A DNA stretch of 64,000 nucleotides, taken from positions 151,521,748 through 151,585,747 of the forward strand of contig NC_080418.1 of the NCBI RefSeq assembly GCF_029873635.1. The letters are read 5' to 3'. Below, in pieces: positions 58,513 through 64,000 of this stretch. How positions within the stretch are numbered: the first letter of the stretch is position 1; each line of letters opens with the position of its first letter. The translations under genes were made by a program, and so were the position numbers. The stretch is from Malania oleifera (Eukaryota > Streptophyta > Magnoliopsida > Santalales > Ximeniaceae). The notes under the pieces were generated by a model. The model did no database searches. It was given only the letters and a program-made list of their open reading frames with translations, and had not been told where the DNA came from.

Positions 58513-60640
58513 TCAGAATCTATCCCCTCAGGTTGCAGTTGCTGTGCCAATCTGGCAGATTTATTGCGGTTTTCTGGGCATTGTTTGGCATAGTGTCCTT
58601 TTTTGTTGCGTATGAAACACCTGTCCTCTTCTTTTGTTTTCTTTCTGAAAAATCTGAATTTCTTCTTTTTGCTAGATTTAAGGACCTTCATAAAATGCTT
58701 CTTCTTCTTGGGTGTACATGAGCAGTCTTTTACCTTGCATTTTATCTGAAGATAAGGCTTTTTGCACTGCTTGGTAAACTTATGATTCTGCTTAACATCT
58801 TTGAAAAGAGCTTGTGAGTATCACATAATTTTTCCAAAGAGGAAAGTGCCATCTGGTGAATTTCTCCAATGGAAATGTCTCTGAGTGATCGTTTGAGTGA
58901 AGAAATTTTTCTTTGGAGTTCTGGCTGAATGTCTTCTGGTAAAGAATTAATATAAACTTGTCTAAGATTTTCATCATTGAATCCACCAAGGAGATAATAT
59001 CGTTTGGACATTCTCTAGAAGTGGAAATCAAGGTCTTTTCTCTTGAGAGAACAGCAATGCATTTCAAAGTATTCCTTTTTGGCTTCGTTTGCATAATCAT
59101 CTGGATCCCCAATAAACTCTTTGTAAAGAATTCCCAAAGCATGAGAAGGAGATGGAGACTTGATATATTGAAGTTGCCTATATTCTCCAAGACTTTGGAA
59201 CCAATCTCTCAATGATCCCGTGAATTGGGATACAAATTCAGCAAGTACAACTTCCAAATTATTTCCTGTCTTAGATAGTTGAAGATCAATCCATGCACCA
59301 AATTCTCTAACTTTATTCCTCCATTTGATAGGAGGAGTATCATCAAAAGAAAACCGTGGACCAGTGTAGGTTTAGAAGGAGTAGTTTCTTTGGTTTGAGT
59401 TTCCATGGGTTCTTCTTCAGTATGTTCTTCTACAGTAGGTTCTTCTTCATGAGTTCTGGATGTTTCGGAATTAGTTGGTGTAGCCATAAGCATACGAGTT
59501 AGGTCTGTGATCTCTTGGTCTGTAGAAGATTGGCTATCCGAGGATCCTTCTGCCGAGGATTGGGTTTTAGTGGAAATATCATCATTATCATCATCAGATG
59601 GTAAAATGACTTTGTCAGCGAGTAATGATGAGGATTGGTTTGGTACAGGAGATTTGAGCTTTGGTTCTGGTTTTTGTGGAAAAAAGAATGCTTTCTTATG
59701 ACTTCAGAAGTGGACTTGAAGTGCTTGGAATAGTCTGGCTCATAGGATCCTGAAGAAGGAGGAGATCAGGAAAACAGGGAATATGATGATGTATAAGGAA
59801 AAGCTTTTGGGATACAAATGGATGAGAAAGGTTGAGGTTGGGGACGATCTTGTTCCATTTGCATCAACTAATCTTTGAGCCTCCTGATCTCAGATACTTT
59901 ATTATTGAATTCTGGCCCAAAATAGCCTAAAATGGCATAGTGCCTTAGTTCTGTATCAAGGCTATCAATCCTTCCTTTTATATCTATATACATATTTTCA
60001 AGCCTAGTATCAACATGTTGGAGGTGTTGATCTAGCTAAGTACTTTGAGAGAACAGTTTGTCAACTTTATGATCAATAGCACAAAGGGTAGCATTTTGGG
60101 ATCTGGAATTTTGGGTTTGCCAGTTGAGAACTTGTTCTGCATGTGAGGGTAGCTTTCTAGTTCCATCTGGCTGGATCTCACTAGGTTGGACAAATGGTCT
60201 GGAATAAAGGTTCATTTCAGGGTGCGTTCTTGGTTCAAGTGGTGGAAAGTGCTTATCATATGGAGAGGCCATAAAACAAGGAATCGGTTGTTGAGTAGAC
60301 ACTGTATTGGATATGGTGTTAGGACATGATGTAGGCTTAGAAATAGGATTTTGAATGAGTCCAGGTTCAGGTGGAATTAGGCCTTCCTCTCTCAAGATTT
60401 GGAGAGCTCTTTCATAGATCCATAATGGCTATGGCTTGGATGATGGTTGGCGAATTCCTATCCACGGACTATCTGGGTTATTAGGTCTTCTTTGTGTATT
60501 ATGGGGCTTGCAAGAGTTTCGTTTGTAGTGATCATTTGAGGCCTTGTGGCAATCACAATCTGGATTGCACATCAAAGGATCAACATCCCAAATGAAATGA
60601 CCATTTATCTTATCAGTGAAGATAGGTCGTCCTTCTGGAT
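58513..60640 (-). pseudogene. Pararetrovirus coat-protein region, main copy
   Basis: From right to left the - strand has GRPIFTDKINGHFIWDVDP, the cysteine cluster MCNPDCDC, the SPWIGIRQ segment, a proline-rich linker, a coiled-coil-like stretch, an acidic serine-rich region, then the coat block (DWFQSLGEYRQLQYI, YYLLGGFNDENLRQVYINSL) and a zinc finger, CFIRNKKGHYAKQC, whose second cysteine is now arginine. At least six stops or frame changes interrupt it. Confidence 0.7.
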
Positions 60641-61345
60641 TTGGTGCATGGATTGATCTTCAACTATCTAAGACAGGAAATAATTTGGAAGCTGTACTTA
60701 CTAAATTTGTATCCCGATTCACGGAATCATTGAAAGATTGGTTCCAAAGCCTTGGAGAATATAGGCAACTTCAATATATCAAGTCTCAATCTCCTTCTCA
60801 TGCTTTGGGAATTCTTTACAAAGAGTTTATTGGGGATGCATATGATTATGCAAACGAAGCCAGAAAGGAATACTTTGGAATGCGTTGCTGTTCTCTCAAG
60901 AGAAAAGACCTTGATTTCCACTTCTAGAGAATGTACAAACGATATTATCTCCTTGGTGGATTCAATGATGAAAATCTCAGACAAGTTTATATTAATTCTT
61001 TTACCAGAAGACATTCAACTAGAACTCCGAAGAAAAATTTCTTCACTCAGACAATCACTCAAAGACATTTCCATTGGAGAAATTCACCAGATGGCACTTT
61101 CCTCTTTGGAAAAATTATGTGATACTCATCAGCTCTTTTCAAAGATGTTAAAGCAGAATCATAAGTTTACCAAGCAGTGCAAAAAGCCTTATCTTCAGAA
61201 AAAATGCAAGGAAAAAGACTGCTCATGTACACCCAAGAAGAAGAAGCATTTTATGAAGGTCCTTAAATCTGGAAAAAAGAAGAAATTCAGATTTTTCAGA
61301 AAGAAAACAAAAAGAGGACAACACAAATCATTCTCCTGAAAAAAT
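60641..61345 (+). pseudogene. Pararetrovirus coat-protein region, inverted copy
   Basis: The + strand repeats the coat block (DWFQSLGEYRQLQYI, KRYYLLGGFNDENLRQVYIN, GEIHQMALSSLEKLC) with scattered substitutions relative to the - strand copy. A stop after KDLDFHF is shared by both copies, so it predates the duplication. This copy stops before the zinc finger. It begins exactly where the other copy begins, head to head. Confidence 0.74.
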
Positions 61346-61550
61346 CTGGTTCAAACCAAAAAAAATTAAAACAACAAAAATCAAGCCAAATAGTTCCTCC
61401 AATGCCTATTTAAATCCTGAAAACTAGCTTCACTAAAAATTCCAAACCTGACACAGCATAAAGAAGTTAAATATTGAATCGTTTCCCACACAAATGACAA
61501 ATTCAACTTCTTCCTAAAGAAAAAATAAACCGCACATTACATTCCAATTA

Positions 61551-63014
61551 TAAACTCTATAAAACCGCAAACTTGCTACACTTCCACAGTGCTGCCCTCT
61601 CCTTCCTTCTTCGGAAGCCAATGAAAGAGATGAATAACAAGTCTTCCGTTGAATAGGGGCAAACCCAACTCCCTTCCATAATGCCAAACAGTTTGTTCCA
61701 TATCCTCCATGCAGTCACAATGCAAAAAGAGATGGGAAGTTGTTTCAGAATTCCTATAACAGAGCACGCAAACATCTAGAGAGAGAGAGCCTTCAAAGTC
61801 CCCTAATCTGCATTGGTACTAACTTTGTTAAGCAAAACCAACCAAGTAAATGCTTTTATTTTTGGAGGAACTTTAACCTTCCAAATAATAGGATAAAGAG
61901 GAAAAGGAGAGTTTGAATAGGTCAAAAATTCATAGAATGATTTACAAAAAAACACCCCCATTGATCCAGACCCCAATAATGAACATCCCTTTCCAAGAAT
62001 AAGCGGCAATTGTTCAATATGGACAACAAAGCTGACAACTCCACCATCTTCCTATCATTTAAAGGCCTCCTAAGATGAAGATTCCAAGAGGCTAAAGAGC
62101 TGCTCACATTGTCCACAAAAAATAATTAAAAAAATAATAATGTTGCTTGGCTTAGAGCAAAGTCTAAAATGACGAGGAAATGAAGTGGAAAAAGAAACAT
62201 ACTGAGCCATAGGTCTTTCCAAAAAAACAAATCCGGAAACCTCCCCCCCCCCCCCCCCCCCACACACCTTAAAATTAGTGTGAAAAGATGGTAAATATGG
62301 GAAATAGATCTCCAAAGACCCAACAAAGAGCATCTTAAACTAGCATTGGCATCCCGCCCATTCTCATCCAACCCAAACTTACTACATACAACTCTATGCC
62401 ACAGGGGATCCTTCTAAAGGGAAGCAGCACAACCATTCAACTAAAAGAGTGGTGTTTCTAGACACAAAGTTACCAAGACCCAACCACCCCGCCCCCCTCT
62501 TTTAGACTTACAAACCTCCACCCAACTCACTAAATGATCCCTATGACTCCCCACGCTAGATCACAAAAAATCTCTCATGATTCTCTCAAGCTTACTAGCA
62601 ACCCCCACTATAACTTTAAAAACAAATAAGAAATTCAATGGAAAGCTAGAAAGATAAAGCCTAGATAAGCATAATTCTACCCCTAAGAGAAAAAAGGGCA
62701 CCCTTCCAACCATCTAATCTCTTCATCGTCCTTTCAACTACTGGATTCCAAAAATCTGCTCATCCACGATCCCCCCTAGAGGAACCCCCAAGTCAATCAA
62801 GGGTCAATCCAATAAACCACACCCCACATCTGCAGACTAACTAGTTCTCCCAACGAGTATATTTAAGGCTGCTAAACCACTACTCCCCATATTAATTTTG
62901 AGCCCAGCAACCCTCTCAAAAACTTGAAGAATACCAAAAAATTTTCCAAACAAAGGGCTATGTCACCATGAAGAAAATGGTACCATCAGCAAATTGAAGA
63001 TGAGAAACTACCAC
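61551..63014 (-). pseudogene. L1 LINE fragment, reverse transcriptase end to zinc-binding domain
   Basis: On the - strand it begins HLQFADGTIFF (catalytic FADD to FADG), passes LRCSLLGLWRSISHIYHLF, IIWKVKVPPKIKAFTWLVLL and ends in the zinc-binding block CVLCYRNSETTSHLFLHCDC. It parallels 48936-50420 but is a separate copy, since both contain the same domains. A run of about 19 C at 62243-62261 interrupts it. The 5' side is cut by the LTR starting at 63015. Confidence 0.84.
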
Positions 63015-64000
63015 TGATTACGTGTCAAAACTGCGTAATTGGGCACTTTAACCCGGGCTTTACGGCTTATATTTTTAATTAAATGTCCAATTATGTCTAA
63101 TATTTTAACAAAGTGTCGAATTTAGTATTCTTGAGTTTCATTGCACAATTTATGAATTTTTGGTAATTTTTTGTTGCAGGAAAAGTCCCGGGAGCCAATA
63201 CCGACACTTGTTCGTATTTTGTGCATAACTTTTCTGTCCGAGCTCCGATCGAGACGATTCAAATTTCTGGAGAAAGAGGAAAGGATTATCTACAACTTTC
63301 ATCTTTTGAGTTTTGTGAGAAACGGGCTCCAGGAAGGTCAAAACAGACCGTGTTCGTGAAGAACAAAAACTGAAAATATATAAATATATATATATATATT
63401 TGTTTTGATGTGACCCGGCCATGCATGGCCGGGTCGGGTTGGGTTAGCCGGGTCTAGGTATTCGTATTCCCCTTTAAATTCTCCTCTTTCCCTTTTTTGT
63501 TTTTTGGGTGTGTCTCCAACACACCAATCTCTGCTCCCTCTTCTCCTTTGCTCCTTCAATTTTTTTCGTCTCTATGTTTTTCCCCCTCTCGTTCTCTTTT
63601 ACTCTCTCAGCTTCCCTGCAACCTCTCCCTCTCCCTCTCCCTCTCCCTCTCCCTATGTCTTCTCTCCCGTGAGACACCACCTGCAGCCACCGTGAACCAT
63701 AGCCGACCACAGCAACTCCACTCCACCATCCTGCCAGCTAAGTTCCTCCGTTGCAGCTGTTCTGGACAGACCACCGAGCACACCACAGCAGAAGTCGGGC
63801 AGCCCTCTGCACAGCCAGCCTTCGACCGCAACACCAGCAACTCGAGAGCTACTCCTCTCTGATCCTCGGCCAGCCCAGCATCAACAGCCCTCTCAGCCAG
63901 CAGAGCACAGCAGCAACAGCAGCCCTCTCCTCTGTTTCTCACGGCCTGCCATGGCCGTCCTTCCCTGCTCTCTCTTTTCCCTTCTTTCTTTTAATTATTT
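63015..64000 (+). repeat. Athila-like LTR, beginning only
   Basis: It begins TGATTACGTGTCAAAACTGC and shares the TGATTACGYG start and ATTTTTAATTAAATRTC phrase with the Athila-like LTR at 13649-15615. A TATA run (63373-63399), a perfect 22-bp palindrome and a CT-rich leader follow. It splits an L1 frame at HLQFADG. The rest of the element lies beyond the right edge, so its interior could not be checked. Confidence 0.66.
63413..63434. repeat. Perfect 22-bp palindrome near the LTR start of transcription
   Basis: The half-site ACCCGGCCATG is followed at once by its exact reverse complement, about 15 bp after the TATA run. In RNA it would form a GC-rich hairpin near the 5' end of the transcript. 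Confidence 0.9.

Larger units (their letters stand above)
57537..61345. mobile_element. Endogenous pararetrovirus (Caulimoviridae-like), rearranged and inverted copies
   Basis: Three fragments of the same region are present: a 64-bp piece at 57537-57600 (-), a 2.1-kb piece at 58513-60640 (-, continuing at 57601-57624 beyond a MITE) and a 0.7-kb piece at 60641-61345 (+). The second and third are head-to-head copies of the coat-protein region. The order of a CNPDCDC-type cysteine cluster, a long linker and a coat region ending in a zinc finger fits petuvirus or florendovirus-like endogenous viruses, from memory. No reverse transcriptase or movement-protein core was seen. All pieces have stops or frameshifts, so this is a fossil. 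Confidence 0.68.

Noticed and set aside
63497-63862. Serine-proline-rich 121-codon frame on the + strand
   Set aside because: Comes from CT-rich LTR leader; no start context, domain or splice support. Gag upstream or downstream cannot be judged because the window ends.

Overview
The window looks like a retrotransposon-dense region of a flowering-plant nuclear genome, most likely an AT-rich dicot. This rests on plant lineages of Ty3/Gypsy (Athila-like and Tekay/Del-like), Ty1/Copia (including SIRE-like LTRs), RTE and L1 LINEs, a CACTA end, MITEs and an endogenous pararetrovirus, and on the intron-containing tail of one conserved host gene, an AlkB-homologue-6-like dioxygenase. I could not identify the species. 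No rRNA, tRNA, CRISPR array or bacterial-type operon was seen. Nearly every coding relic carries stops or frameshifts.

1-30056 is one nested stack. The base is a Gypsy element (here C, + strand) that keeps a broken gag but no pol. Its 5' LTR is cut at 15616 by an Athila-like Gypsy element on the - strand (1-15615, running off the left edge). Two elements sit in that element's gag: LTR copy A (473-6621, TSD TTGCG), which itself received truncated Gypsy element D (about 1060-6254), and element F (7137-12686, TSD GATAG), which has two 2.5 kb LTRs around only 460 bp. C's 3' LTR (18522-30056) received three single LTRs: E (18708-20729), B (20853-26152, itself split by G at 21305-24631) and H (27232-29758, TSD ACTTG).

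30057-44511: a Copia LTR fragment, a CACTA subterminal-repeat end, a rearranged Copia with integrase and RNase H facing away from each other, an RTE LINE on the - strand (35358 to about 40640) split by a SIRE-like solo LTR (36603-38710, TSD ACTAC), 2.8 kb without a recognised gene, and then four 3' exons of the ALKBH6-like gene (43422-44511, - strand), the only convincing host gene. Its first exons were not found.

44909-64000: a 5'-truncated Copia (- strand), an L1 LINE split by a hAT-like element that carries a Copia (+ strand) with its own LINE insertions, a rearranged endogenous pararetrovirus coat-protein region present as an inverted duplication and cut by a MITE (57625-58512, TSD TCAGAATC), another L1 fragment, and the start of an Athila-like LTR running off the right edge.

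The most unusual pattern is shared by unrelated elements. At least four LTR families, both Gypsy and Copia, carry a dense array of short GTCGAC-centred palindromes just upstream of a TATA box, each family with its own flanking bases. Several Gypsy LTR families also share a TGAGA/TCTCA hairpin motif and a repeated AGGGC...GCCCT stem module.
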